A stretch of DNA of 14,471 bases from a bacterium (GCA_021805405.1 JAJZFK010000201.1:1-14471); one strand, 5' to 3'; positions 1 to 7,198 are shown, counted from the first letter of the stretch. Numbers and translations are program-made. Notes: generated by a model not told the origin, from the sequence alone.

Positions 1-451
1 CGCGCAAAATCTGGCGCAGGAATCGTTGCTCCGACTCTATGAGCTGCTGCTTGGTATCTCCCGTGGGGCTACCGACTACCAGCCGCCAGTTATCAGTAAG
101 TACCTGCTGAACGCCGCGCATAGTCATTGCCGTAGCCGGCCAGCTTGGCGCAGGGCAGACCCATAGGGCTACGTTGCGGCTCACCGAGCTACTAATGCGA
201 GCTTTGTGGGGGCGGCGCAGCAATACAGTAGGGCGTCGGTGCGTTGCACATGATATCAGCTGCTGACGCTCCAGCTCCTTAATGGCTGCCCGTATGAGCA
301 TTCTGCTTACTTCAAACTCTTCGGCTAATGCTCGCTCGGTGGGCAACCACTCGCCTTCTGCATAGCTTCCATCACGAATGCGCTGATCTATTACTGCAGT
401 AATCCTGCTGACAACAGGTGAGAGTGCGGGAGCATCCTGGGTTGATTTCAT
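1..451 (-). CDS. GntR-family repressor with LacI-like effector domain (3' end truncated by window)
   Basis: Transcriptional regulator, first 150 residues; the frame is open to the window's left edge, so the C-terminus is missing. Start is the ATG complementary to 449-451 (MKSTQDAPAL). Residues about 10-75 form a GntR winged helix-turn-helix: a segment around IRDGSYAEGEWLPTERALAEEF is followed by the recognition helix EVSRMLIRAAIKEL and a wing. From about residue 98 (NVALWVCPAP) the sequence resembles the start of a periplasmic-binding-protein/LacI-type ligand domain, with a GVQQVL helix and then a strand and GSPTGD loop. This is the AraR-like architecture in which a sugar or other small ligand releases the protein from DNA. 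The ligand cannot be read from this fragment. An operator-like repeat lies 38 bases upstream of the start, suggesting autoregulation (inference). Confidence 0.85.
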   Translation of the reverse strand, partial: MKSTQDAPALSPVVSRITAVIDQRIRDGSYAEGEWLPTERALAEEFEVSRMLIRAAIKELERQQLISCATHRRPTVLLRRPHKARISSSVSRNVALWVCPAPSWPATAMTMRGVQQVLTDNWRLVVGSPTGDTKQQLIESEQRFLRQILR

Positions 452-488
452 TGCGAATGCCTTGACTGTAAAGTGTTGTCCAACATCT

Positions 489-517
489 TGGTATAGTTTA
501 TATACCATGTTATACCA
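489..517. promoter_or_regulatory. Candidate GntR operator: inverted repeat plus a third half-site
   Basis: TGGTATA (489-495), five bases, TATACCA (501-507): a perfect 7-bp inverted repeat. TATACCA recurs at 511-517, giving three half-sites with 10-bp spacing between the two direct copies, about one helical turn. GntR-family operators are commonly short palindromes of this kind, and the site lies just upstream of the GntR gene starting at 451. Assignment to that regulator is inference from position and form. Confidence 0.5.
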
Positions 518-1056
518 TAAAGTTCAAAATGGTTCAATGTCATAGTCCAAATACAATTGCCAGCATTTACCATAAACAACCTTTTGCGACGAAATGTTGC
601 AGTAAATTGCCTCAGGTTGCCGCTGCGCATCAGGCAAGAGGTAGCACTAATTATACTGATGGTTATATGAATTGGTTCCTCAGATTGCCAGGCGTTACCA
701 CTCATCATGCCACTGGCATGTGTTGGCGGATGGCAAGCAGCATGAGTGTGTTCAGGGTTTTATATTTGGCTCGTTCTCAAACATAATTTTAAAGGGTAAA
801 CACCAGCATGAGCGTCAAGCCAATCACGAATTTTCAGCTGCTATAAGACTGTGCCGCACAAATAGTGATGGGGTGATTGACCAGATATTGGTTGACATTA
901 CCAGGACTAAATTTAAGTTACATGCGCAAAGTCAACACTTGATTCGTCTCTAAAATTGGAGTAAGATTGAGTCAAAGTAGTTTCGCATTTGGACGACCTC
1001 TGTGTCATAATCACTATCACTTCCAATTGGTACGTGTCAAATAGTTTGGGCGATTT
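518..1056. other. Long intergenic region, no gene supported
   Basis: Lies between the divergent GntR gene and the DUF1844 gene. Short open frames on both strands (529-786, 672-953, 448-708) lack ribosome-binding sites and recognisable protein composition, so I do not call them. It contains a perfect inverted repeat at 706-720. A promoter for the downstream gene should lie near its 3' end, but no convincing -35/-10 pair with correct spacing is visible. Confidence 0.5.
706..720. repeat. Perfect 15-bp palindrome CATGCCA-C-TGGCATG
   Basis: Seven-base arms around a single central C, inside the intergenic region between the GntR and DUF1844 genes. The form suits a dimeric regulator site, but there is no second copy that I can see and no adjacent promoter, so a role is only a possibility. 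Confidence 0.3.
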
Positions 1057-1071
1057 TTGAGGAGGAACGTA

Positions 1072-1533
1072 ATGCAGGTGAACGAAGAGTTGGATGCGGC
1101 TGTTGTAGATGAAGGCGCCTCTACTCAGGATAATAAATCTGTAGACCGTGCGGAGCCGGTTGTAGACGAGCCGGATGCGACCTCTGAGACTGCTGAGTCA
1201 CAGTCCGGTTCCGACGCTGATAGTGGCGGGCCAGTGCCTGATATGCGCAGCATGATATCCTGGGCCGCCATGCAGTTGACCCCTACGGAGCTTGCCCAAG
1301 TGCTCGTGCCCGTCTTCGACGCGCGTGCACGAGTTGCTCTTGGATTGCTAGGAGACCCTCGTACGGGCCAGGCTGAGGAAAACCTCGTGGAAGCACGAAT
1401 GGCAATCGACGCCGTTCAGTTTTTTCTGTCGCGTGTTGAAAACCAGTTTCCAGATGCTGATCGCAGGGAGCTGCAGAGGCGTCTTGCAGATTTGCGAATG
1501 AACTTTGTGTCCCGTCAGCCAAAATCTGAGTAG
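1072..1533 (+). CDS. DUF1844 family protein with acidic N-terminal tail
   Basis: 153-residue protein of unknown function. The ATG at 1072 is chosen because AGGAGG (1060-1065) lies six bases upstream; the in-frame TTG at 1057 would place the ribosome-binding site inside the coding region. Residues 1-57 are low-complexity and rich in Asp, Glu, Ser and Ala, so probably disordered. Residues about 58-148 match the pattern of DUF1844: a Met-rich first helix (MISWAAMQL), a Gly-Leu-Leu-Gly segment, then helices with NLVEARMAIDAVQFFL and the closing LADLRMNFV, close to the family's usual LxDLRxxYV ending. DUF1844 proteins are small helical proteins with no established activity. The acidic extension is longer than in the minimal family form. 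The next gene follows after 106 bases on the same strand and may be co-transcribed. Confidence 0.75.
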   Translation: MQVNEELDAAVVDEGASTQDNKSVDRAEPVVDEPDATSETAESQSGSDADSGGPVPDMRSMISWAAMQLTPTELAQVLVPVFDARARVALGLLGDPRTGQAEENLVEARMAIDAVQFFLSRVENQFPDADRRELQRRLADLRMNFVSRQPKSE

Positions 1534-1578
1534 TAGCTGCAAACTGGGTGGTGGCACGTCAAGTATTGGGTGGCAAGA

Positions 1579-1595
1579 GCGGTAGGGGAAACCGC
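1579..1595 (+). other. Small hairpin in the 1534-1639 leader
   Basis: GCGGT (1579-1583) and ACCGC (1591-1595) enclose a 7-base purine-rich loop. It lies 45 bases upstream of the following start codon. It is too short to identify as a riboswitch and has no U tract to make a terminator; recorded as visible structure only. Confidence 0.25.
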
Positions 1596-1639
1596 CGATT
1601 GTAGTGTAAGGACGGTGATCATTATGGAGGAGCGAACTA

Positions 1640-2137
1640 ATGGGTATCAGGACAGGTGCACCATCGTATCAATGGTCTTTAAATGCGGCACGCTCGCCGT
1701 TGGTCTCGTTTTTTGTACGATGTTGCGCCCAGGCTCGCACCTCGCTGACCCGTACGACTAATAGGTTCGCTCAGGTTGTAAACAGGATAACCGGAGGAGT
1801 AGCTCCAAATCGCGCAATACGCCGCTTTGTGAACAGGGAAGGTTTAGAGTATTCCAGACGGTTTGAAAAACTGGTAGACTTGATGTGTTCGGCAGCTCGC
1901 GACGGGGTTCTTACCGGGCGTGAGGACGAATTTTTGCTGGTTAGCCGCTGGATGAAGAGTCATTCCCCTTCCCGACTTTCCACGCGTGTTGTGAAGTCAG
2001 TTGATTGGGATGACGCAAAATCGGATCTGCGTGAATTGCTCAGCTCGCAGGACCTTGCAATGGCAATCACTCGCCTGGATACGATAGGGTTAATTGTTGA
2101 GTTGCGCGAGGTAATGGCCCAGTGGCAGCGAGTTTAG
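1640..2137 (+). CDS. Hypothetical basic protein, 165 residues
   Basis: I do not recognise this protein. The ATG at 1640 is preceded by GGAGGAG (1627-1633) at good spacing, which supports both start and reading frame. The N-terminal third is rich in Arg and Ser/Thr with a short hydrophobic patch (PLVSFFVRCC) that is too short and too late for a clear signal peptide. The remainder looks helical and soluble (FEKLVDLMCSAARDGVL, VDWDDAKSDLRELL, MAITRLDTIGLIVELREVMAQWQ). Overall it is Arg-rich and probably basic, in contrast to the acidic protein encoded just upstream. The two genes share a strand with a 106-base gap, so they could be an operon, but no partner function is known. A competing frame at 1570-1761 has no ribosome-binding site and ends early. 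Confidence 0.6.
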   Translation: MGIRTGAPSYQWSLNAARSPLVSFFVRCCAQARTSLTRTTNRFAQVVNRITGGVAPNRAIRRFVNREGLEYSRRFEKLVDLMCSAARDGVLTGREDEFLLVSRWMKSHSPSRLSTRVVKSVDWDDAKSDLRELLSSQDLAMAITRLDTIGLIVELREVMAQWQRV

Positions 2138-2209
2138 CACCTGGATTGCGCTTCCACGAGAAGCCGGAGTAGTACTTCGCAATACCCTGATATAAGTTCG
2201 TTAGAATAA

Positions 2210-2243
2210 AGAGCCAGTTACCATCTCACTGGTGACGGGCTCT
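2210..2243 (-). terminator. Intrinsic terminator hairpin, mainly for mqnE
   Basis: GAGCC..GT.ACC (2211-2222) pairs with GGT.AC..GGCTC (2231-2242) through one mismatch and one G-T wobble, with an 8-base loop; an outer A-T pair extends it to 2210-2243. Read on the minus strand, the stem is followed by TTTATTCTAA, a moderate U tract, about 30 bases after the mqnE stop. On the plus strand it sits 73 bases after the preceding gene but lacks a T run, so it fits the minus-strand gene better. Confidence 0.6.
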
Positions 2244-2273
2244 CCTAACTAATGCCGTAGTAATAACTGTATG

Positions 2274-3464
2274 TTACCGAATTTCCGTGAGCTCTATTTC
2301 GAATCGCGATTGCACGTCGGGCTCTTTTTCGCCAGCAATGACTTCATGGTAGAGGCTGTCGCGCTCGATGGGTATGCGACCAGCCTCTTCGATAAGCTTG
2401 ATCATCTGCTTACGTGTAAGTACCTGTCGCTTGTTACCGTGGTCATCGTCCTGATACGTAATTTCATATTCGTGAACTGTTCCGTCTACATCGTCGGCTC
2501 CGTACCAGAGGGCAAGCTGCGTAATTTGCGGGCTATTCATTATCCAGAAGGACTTTACGTGTTCAAAGTTATCTAACATGAGCCTCGCGACGGCGATAGC
2601 ACGAAGGTCATCGTAGCCAGTGGGGTGTGGAATGTGCTCAAGCTCGGTGCCCTCTGGGTGGAACGCAAGCGGTGTCATCGTAATAAAGTGTTTAGTCTCG
2701 TCCTGAAGGGCACGAATGCGAACGAGATGTTCCGCGCGCTCGTCGGGTGTCTCAATATGCCCGTAAAGCATGGTTGCATATTGCGTTAGCCCAGCCGCTG
2801 CTGCAGTGCGTGCAACGTCCATCCATCCCTCACCATCTAGTTTGCGATCAAACAGCTCCTCGTGCACTCGGTCGGAGAGTATTTCTATACCACCGCCGGG
2901 CAACGAGTCCAGACCTGCCGCCTTTAGCTCCATCAGCACATCCAGTAAGGGCTTTTGCGCCTGCCGCTGAATTTCGACCAGTTCTACCATGGTAAATGCT
3001 TTTATGTGAACACCCGGTCGTACCTGTTTCACAGTTCCAAGAAGGTCCAGGTAGTACTGGTAGGGGAGGCGCGGGTTTATTCCACCCACCATGTGCACTT
3101 CGGTAATGGGCACATCAATATGCTCTTCTAGCCTACGCCTAACTGCCTCAAGCGTGAGTTCGTACGGTTGTGGCCCGCCCTTTTTTGCGTAGAACGAGCA
3201 GAATTTGCAGAATTTATTGCAAATATTAGTGTAATTAATGTGCTGATTTCGAACGTAGTAGGATCGGTCACCGTGGCGCGCTTCGCGTACAAGGTTAGCC
3301 ATCCATCCAACGGCACTGAGGTTGTCTGTTTTGAAGAGACGACTTCCATCGGAAAAGTCCAGTCGCTCGCCGGTAGCCAGCTTTTCGTAGATGTCCATAA
3401 GATCGCGGCCCACGTTGCGTTCAGCCTTAGCCAATGTAGGTCTATCAATCGTTGCAGCGGTCAT
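2274..3464 (-). CDS. mqnE: Aminofutalosine synthase, radical SAM (menaquinone biosynthesis)
   Basis: 396 residues, close to the usual family length. MqnE joins 3-[(1-carboxyvinyl)oxy]benzoate to the adenosyl radical from S-adenosylmethionine, forming aminofutalosine in the futalosine route to menaquinone. The 4Fe-4S/SAM motif is C82-x3-C86-x2-C89 within YTNICNKFCKFCSFY. A TIM-barrel follows, with VHMVGGINP, KAFTMVE and LPGGGIEI as conserved strand-loop elements and TQYATMLYGHIET further on. The C-terminal RIPIERDSLYHEV (about 363-375) is characteristic of MqnE and helps separate it from the related cyclase MqnC. GAGG lies about nine bases upstream of the ATG. No other mqn gene is in the window, so it is a stand-alone gene here with its own probable promoter and terminator. 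Family assignment is strong; MqnE versus MqnC rests on motif reading. Confidence 0.9.
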   Translation of the reverse strand: MTAATIDRPTLAKAERNVGRDLMDIYEKLATGERLDFSDGSRLFKTDNLSAVGWMANLVREARHGDRSYYVRNQHINYTNICNKFCKFCSFYAKKGGPQPYELTLEAVRRRLEEHIDVPITEVHMVGGINPRLPYQYYLDLLGTVKQVRPGVHIKAFTMVELVEIQRQAQKPLLDVLMELKAAGLDSLPGGGIEILSDRVHEELFDRKLDGEGWMDVARTAAAAGLTQYATMLYGHIETPDERAEHLVRIRALQDETKHFITMTPLAFHPEGTELEHIPHPTGYDDLRAIAVARLMLDNFEHVKSFWIMNSPQITQLALWYGADDVDGTVHEYEITYQDDDHGNKRQVLTRKQMIKLIEEAGRIPIERDSLYHEVIAGEKEPDVQSRFEIELTEIR

Positions 3465-3524
3465 GCGTTGTGCCTCACTTGTGATGGTAACTCTCCAAAG
3501 GACTAATGTGGAAGATTGTTACTT

Positions 3525-3556
3525 ATTATACCGTTGAGAAGTTCGCGGTATTGCAA
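3525..3556 (-). promoter_or_regulatory. Probable promoter of mqnE
   Basis: On the minus strand a perfect TATAAT (+ coordinates 3525-3530) is about 60 bases upstream of the mqnE start. TTGCAA at 3551-3556 could serve as -35, but the 20-base spacer is longer than the ideal 17, so the -35 is uncertain. Confidence 0.4.
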
Positions 3557-4092
3557 TTAGCGGCAATGAGGCGAAATCTGCGCGGTTTGTAGGTACAGGT
3601 TGCAGAGGGTTGCGTAAGCGGGTAAATTCATAGGGCGTCGCTACAGCTATGGTGCGCAAGCAATTTGGTTGGTTGTAGCGGCGGTCAACACTGCGAGACT
3701 GTTAAGCGGTCTGGAGGGGGCGAAAGGCTATTTACTAGTAAAATCGGTACTCATCGTTGGGGGCTGCACATCAGTTCCAACTATAAAAACCAGAGCGGCA
3801 CCTGCGGCTCGCAACAACTACCGGATGTGCCCCGTTCTGTTCTACAGGTCGTAAAGTTTTATTTCCCAGAGTGTGCCCGTCGCTAGCAAATGTTGGCGAT
3901 TACCAAAATCTAGCCGTTGGGCATCAGCAAAATAGAAACGTAATTGGATCAGCGGCTACAGACGGCATACGCATGTTACAGCATAGTTCGCGCGGCATTT
4001 GGTGGGCCCGGTCGATCGTATTCCGGTTGAACCTCGCGACCTAACAGGTTGCTGTTCTCGCGCTAGGTATAATAACCGCAAACGGCTTGCAC
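3557..4092. other. Long intergenic region, no gene recognised
   Basis: About 630 bases separate the mqnE start from the end of the Rieske gene. Plus-strand frames at 3665-3886 and 3669-3854 begin with TTG, lack ribosome-binding sites and have implausible composition. I looked for signatures of RNase P RNA, tmRNA, SRP RNA and tRNA and saw none. A TATAAT at about 4067-4072 points toward the 3' end of the Rieske gene and has no good -35. The region could hold a small RNA or gene remnants, but nothing in it is readable as such. Confidence 0.4.
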
Positions 4093-4398
4093 TTACGTGG
4101 GTACCTCAATCTGCACTTCCTCGCCCTGCAACCTCACAGGGTAGGATGCGACTTTGACGTGTTGGTTACCACACATCTCGCCACTCTTAATATCAAACTG
4201 CCAGTAATGCCAAGTGCAGGTAATGCAGTCGTCCTCAATGATGCCGTCACCAAGGGAGCCTCCTGCATGCGGGCAGATATTGTCAATACAGTAGTACTCG
4301 CCGGCTACGTTAACGACCGCATACTCAAGATTGCGTCGGGTAACAACTTTGCATTTACCCGGCGCAATCTCATTAACCGTTGCTACAGAAATCCACAC
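4093..4398 (-). CDS. Rieske [2Fe-2S] ferredoxin, NirD/BphF-like
   Basis: Small soluble electron carrier with a Rieske cluster. Cluster ligands are visible as C42-P-H44 (CPHAGGSLGDG) and C61-T-W-H64 (CTWHYWQFD), followed by DIKSGEM and a terminal beta region (VASYPVRLQGEEVQIEV), the standard order for single-domain Rieske ferredoxins. The GTG at 4398 is chosen: it gives 101 residues, normal for the family, begins just before the conserved first strand (VATVNEIAPGKCKVV), follows a GGGGA about ten bases upstream, and starts 25 bases after the hydrolase stop. The longer frame starting at 4473 would overlap the hydrolase and add a tail foreign to the family. Such proteins usually serve an oxygenase or reductase; no partner is in the window. 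Confidence 0.85.
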   Translation of the reverse strand: MWISVATVNEIAPGKCKVVTRRNLEYAVVNVAGEYYCIDNICPHAGGSLGDGIIEDDCITCTWHYWQFDIKSGEMCGNQHVKVASYPVRLQGEEVQIEVPT

Positions 4399-4423
4399 TA
4401 CTCGTATTCCCCACGATCTAGTA

Positions 4424-5041
4424 TTATTTGGGCTGCGGAGGCAGCGAGGCGTTACCGAGGCACCACTCCTCAATCCAGGGCCACTTACCGTAACCGTAGT
4501 AGGGCGATATATGGCCCGCGCCTTCTAGCAAATGTACAGGTATCTGTAAGGTTTTTCCATACCCCTGGGTCTGTTCATACGTTGCATAGTCGTCATTGTT
4601 AGAGCAGACAAAGCAAGTTTCTGCGGCTGTACCATGCACTGCTGCGGGGTATAGCGGCGGCGGAAAGAAATCTGACACGGTGTGCGGTGCATCCGGCGGC
4701 GGCGCCATAGGAAGGATATAGGGCGGGGCAATGAGCAATACGCGCTCCGCAATTTTGTCGCACGTGGCTGCCATACTGCCTACAAAGTGCAGCCAGGCAA
4801 TACTTCCCAGGCTATGAGCCACAACTGTGAGTGGCACATCCGGATGATTTCGCGCGATGGTTGTGAGCTCCCTGCGAATGCAGTTCAGCCATGCATTGGT
4901 TTCCGGTGCGGACGGGTTTGGCAATGCCGGATAGTAGACGGGCACATTCAGGCTGTTCAGTCGACTGAACAGATGCTCCTGCCAGTGGTCCTCACAATTG
5001 CCACCCCAGCCGTGCAAGATCAAAATAACTTGTTCTTCCAT
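4424..5041 (-). CDS. Alpha/beta hydrolase, RBBP9/YdeN family serine hydrolase
   Basis: 205-residue cytosolic serine hydrolase, a normal length for this compact family. It opens with ILILHGWGGNCEDHWQEHL, carrying the HGWGG oxyanion loop. The nucleophile elbow is AHSLGS with Ser77, the acid is Asp150 in the SNNDDYATY segment, and the base is His177 in GAGHISPYYGYGKWPW; the GAGHI/WP/IEEW ending is typical of RBBP9/YdeN proteins. All triad residues are present. Natural substrates are mostly unknown; some members cleave small esters or peptides, so no specific reaction is assigned. TTGGAGGGTG lies just upstream of the ATG, a strong ribosome-binding site. It is the first gene of a likely two-gene operon with the Rieske ferredoxin, and diverges from hemL across 247 bases. 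Confidence 0.85.
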   Translation of the reverse strand: MEEQVILILHGWGGNCEDHWQEHLFSRLNSLNVPVYYPALPNPSAPETNAWLNCIRRELTTIARNHPDVPLTVVAHSLGSIAWLHFVGSMAATCDKIAERVLLIAPPYILPMAPPPDAPHTVSDFFPPPLYPAAVHGTAAETCFVCSNNDDYATYEQTQGYGKTLQIPVHLLEGAGHISPYYGYGKWPWIEEWCLGNASLPPQPK

Positions 5042-5073
5042 CGATTTTCACCCTCCAAATTAAATATCAGGTC

Positions 5074-5159
5074 AATTGTTAGCAATTATTCGGGTTTTGG
5101 TTGTGTAAATCCTGCATGATTTGTCATTGAAGTAAAATCAACCATGATTTTGTGTACAC
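5074..5159. promoter_or_regulatory. Cluster of operator-like repeats in the divergent hydrolase/hemL region
   Basis: AATTG-N4-CAATT at 5074-5087. AAAATCA-N4-TGATTTT at 5134-5151 abuts the self-complementary GTGTACAC at 5152-5159. CATGATTT is directly repeated at 5115-5122 and 5143-5150, 28 bases apart. Such density in a divergent spacer suggests regulator binding and promoters for both genes. I could not pin down -35/-10 pairs, and the regulator is unknown. Confidence 0.35.
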
Positions 5160-5288
5160 TAATGAATATATCCTGGGTAGGTGGTAATCCGCCACTTTAA
5201 CACGGTCGAGAATTTTGGTATCTCGTGAGGGTCGCGGCACGTGTTAATCTCGCAAAGCTATAGATAACGCGGTTAGAAAGAATGATGG

Positions 5289-6596
5289 ATGAATATCAAC
5301 AGGAACAGATCACAACAGCTATTCGAAAAAGCACAGGCTATTATTCCCGGTGGTGTAAACTCGCCGGTACGCGCATTTAAGGCAGTTGGGGGGAACCCGC
5401 CGTTTATTGCCTCGGCTAGCGGACCGTGGATAACCGACGAGGATGGAAACCGTTTCCTCGATTGTATAGGTTCATGGGGACCACTTCTCTTTGGCCACGC
5501 TCATCCTGCGGTTCGCGAAGCTGTGCAGGCCCAGTTGATACGTGGCTGGTCATACGGCGCGCCGACCGCGCTGGAAGTCGAGATGGCGCAGGCTATTGTG
5601 GATGCTGTTCCCTCCGTTGAGATGGTTCGCCTGGTATCTAGCGGAACGGAAGCGACCATGGCAGCCATTCGTGTTGCCCGCGGGTTTACCGGACGAAACG
5701 GAATTGTGAAATTTGAGGGAAACTACCACGGCCATGCGGATTTCCTGTTGGCAAAGGCTGGGTCTGGCGTTGCAACGTTTGGTTTGCCAGAGTGCGCGGG
5801 AGTACCCTCGGCAGCAACCGCCGATACCATGACCCTGCCGTTCAACGATATTGCGGCCCTTAAGGAAGCCTTTGCGATGCACGGTTCCTCCATTGCTTGC
5901 GTAATAGTAGAGCCTGTCGCCGGCAACATGGGCTGCGTGCCACCGGCGGCAGGATTCTTACAGGCACTAAGAGACGTAACCAGTGCTAGCGGCACGGTTC
6001 TGATTTTCGACGAGGTAATGACTGGCTTTCGGTTGGCCTACGGTGGCGCGCAGGAACGGTTTGGGGTTACACCCGATATGACTGCAATGGGTAAGGTGCT
6101 AGGTGGTGGCATGCCCCTTGGTGCCTATGGTGGTCGCAAGGAGATCATGGAGTGCGTGGCTCCAGTCGGGCCCGTTTATCAGGCCGGCACGCTCTCCGGC
6201 AATCCGCTTGCAGTGACTGCAGGACTAGCCACATTAACGCTCTGCCGCGCGAACGATTTTGCGGTCTACCGTATTCTCGATGTTTTGGGCAGCAGCGTCG
6301 CCGACGGGCTACGCTCAGCAGCTACCAAGCACGGTGTTCCTGTGTGTGTGCAGCAGGTTGGCAGCATGGTTACCGTATTCTTTACCGTTAAAGCTTTAGT
6401 CAACGACTACACCGATGCGCGCCTGTGCGATATTAAGCGCTTTGGTATTTGGCATGGCGCAATGTTAAATGCAGGCGTCTATTGGCCGCCATCGCAGTTT
6501 GAGGCAGCATTTTTGAGCAGCCAAATAGGCACCGGTGAGACGGAGTTGCTACTTGCTGCCGCTGATAAGGCATTTGCCGTAGTAGCAGGTTCATGA
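5289..6596 (+). CDS. hemL: Glutamate-1-semialdehyde 2,1-aminomutase
   Basis: 435 residues, a full-length family member. This PLP enzyme converts glutamate-1-semialdehyde to 5-aminolevulinate in the C5 route to heme and other tetrapyrroles. Visible signatures: PGGVNSPVRAFKAVGG near the N-terminus, RLVSSGTEATMAAIRVARG around 114-131, NYHGHAD at 145-151, FDEVMTGFR with Asp241 for the pyridine nitrogen, PLP lysine Lys269 in MGKVLGGGMPLGAYGG, and YQAGTLSGNPLA. No key residue is missing. The ATG at 5289 gives the family-typical N-terminus; its ribosome-binding site (AGAAAG about eight bases upstream) is weak. It diverges from the hydrolase gene and is followed after 24 bases by a membrane-protein gene. 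No other heme gene is present in the window. Confidence 0.95.
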   Translation: MNINRNRSQQLFEKAQAIIPGGVNSPVRAFKAVGGNPPFIASASGPWITDEDGNRFLDCIGSWGPLLFGHAHPAVREAVQAQLIRGWSYGAPTALEVEMAQAIVDAVPSVEMVRLVSSGTEATMAAIRVARGFTGRNGIVKFEGNYHGHADFLLAKAGSGVATFGLPECAGVPSAATADTMTLPFNDIAALKEAFAMHGSSIACVIVEPVAGNMGCVPPAAGFLQALRDVTSASGTVLIFDEVMTGFRLAYGGAQERFGVTPDMTAMGKVLGGGMPLGAYGGRKEIMECVAPVGPVYQAGTLSGNPLAVTAGLATLTLCRANDFAVYRILDVLGSSVADGLRSAATKHGVPVCVQQVGSMVTVFFTVKALVNDYTDARLCDIKRFGIWHGAMLNAGVYWPPSQFEAAFLSSQIGTGETELLLAAADKAFAVVAGS

Positions 6597-6620
6597 GCAG
6601 ATGGTACTGAGGATGACGAT

Positions 6621-7133
6621 ATGAAAGCTACCGGGCTGGGGTGGCGCGGAAAGTACGGAAGGCCAGGTTCCTCTTCGCTTCTTGCTATGATTGCGGCAAA
6701 CTATGTTGCTGCAGTCATACTGATGGCATGTGCGGTGCTAATGAGCGACATTATGAGCCTTTTGCCCACAGCACCGAAGGAGACGGGATATCTTGCGTGT
6801 CTCCATTTCTCCGCTATAGCCCTGGCTCCTGGGGCCGCAATTTTATATGGATGCCAGTGGTTCTGGCTAGTTGTTACAGGTCGGGTGAAGGGAGTAACGT
6901 GGGGCGGTGCCGTTGTTTACGGCGCGTTGATTGGTCTCGCAGATGTCCCTGTGGCTGGGTTGATAATGGGCGCCTTGAGTGGGATTCCACTTCAGGGCTT
7001 GCTCATTGGGCTTGTAATATTATTGATTCATCCCGGAACTTCCTTTTCAATGTTAGTAGCGGGTAGCGCTATGGGGACCGGTAACGGTATAGCCGCAAGC
7101 TCCTGGATCGCTAAATGGCGAGCAAGTAGATAG
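6621..7133 (+). CDS. Hypothetical multi-pass membrane protein
   Basis: 170-residue integral membrane protein that I cannot assign to a family. GAGGA (6609-6613) precedes the ATG at proper spacing. Hydrophobic segments lie at about 20-42, 58-86, 95-118 and 122-137, with a less certain one at 141-160, giving four or five passes. Several are glycine-rich, and the third carries an Asp-Val-Pro (LIGLADVPVAGLIMGA). The N-terminus has several basic residues and the last segment is followed by WIAKWRASR, so both ends look positively charged, consistent with cytoplasmic termini if the number of passes is even. It starts 24 bases after hemL, so the two are probably co-transcribed; that does not by itself imply a role in heme synthesis. 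Confidence 0.7.
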   Translation: MKATGLGWRGKYGRPGSSSLLAMIAANYVAAVILMACAVLMSDIMSLLPTAPKETGYLACLHFSAIALAPGAAILYGCQWFWLVVTGRVKGVTWGGAVVYGALIGLADVPVAGLIMGALSGIPLQGLLIGLVILLIHPGTSFSMLVAGSAMGTGNGIAASSWIAKWRASR

Positions 7134-7198
7134 CGATAAAGGGATATGACCAACGCACATTTGCGCAATTAGCTGGCGAATTATTGCAAATATGCCGA

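Noticed and set aside
448..708. Minus-strand open frame upstream of the GntR gene
   Set aside because: It runs through the operator-like repeat and ends at the GntR start; no ribosome-binding site or family resemblance.
529..953. Overlapping plus-strand open frames
   Set aside because: No ribosome-binding sites, two competing frames and implausible composition; treated as non-coding.
1534..1639. Possible riboswitch ahead of the 165-residue protein
   Set aside because: Only one 5-bp hairpin can be seen and no known riboswitch core sequence is recognisable.
2271..2576. 101-residue plus-strand open frame
   Set aside because: Antisense to the 3' end of mqnE, which carries clear radical SAM and C-terminal family motifs.
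3665..3886. Plus-strand TTG-start frames in the empty region
   Set aside because: No ribosome-binding site, Gly/Ser/Cys-rich random-looking product, two overlapping frames.
4049..4072. Plus-strand TTGCTG and TATAAT as a promoter
   Set aside because: The spacer is only about 13 bases and the transcript would run antisense into the Rieske gene.
4087..4602. 171-residue plus-strand open frame
   Set aside because: Antisense to the Rieske and hydrolase genes, whose family motifs are unmistakable; it has no ribosome-binding site or plausible domain.
5041..5288. AATTGTTAGCAATT at 5074-5087 as a lac-type operator
   Set aside because: Only 5-bp arms and no LacI-type gene beside it; kept merely as part of the repeat cluster.
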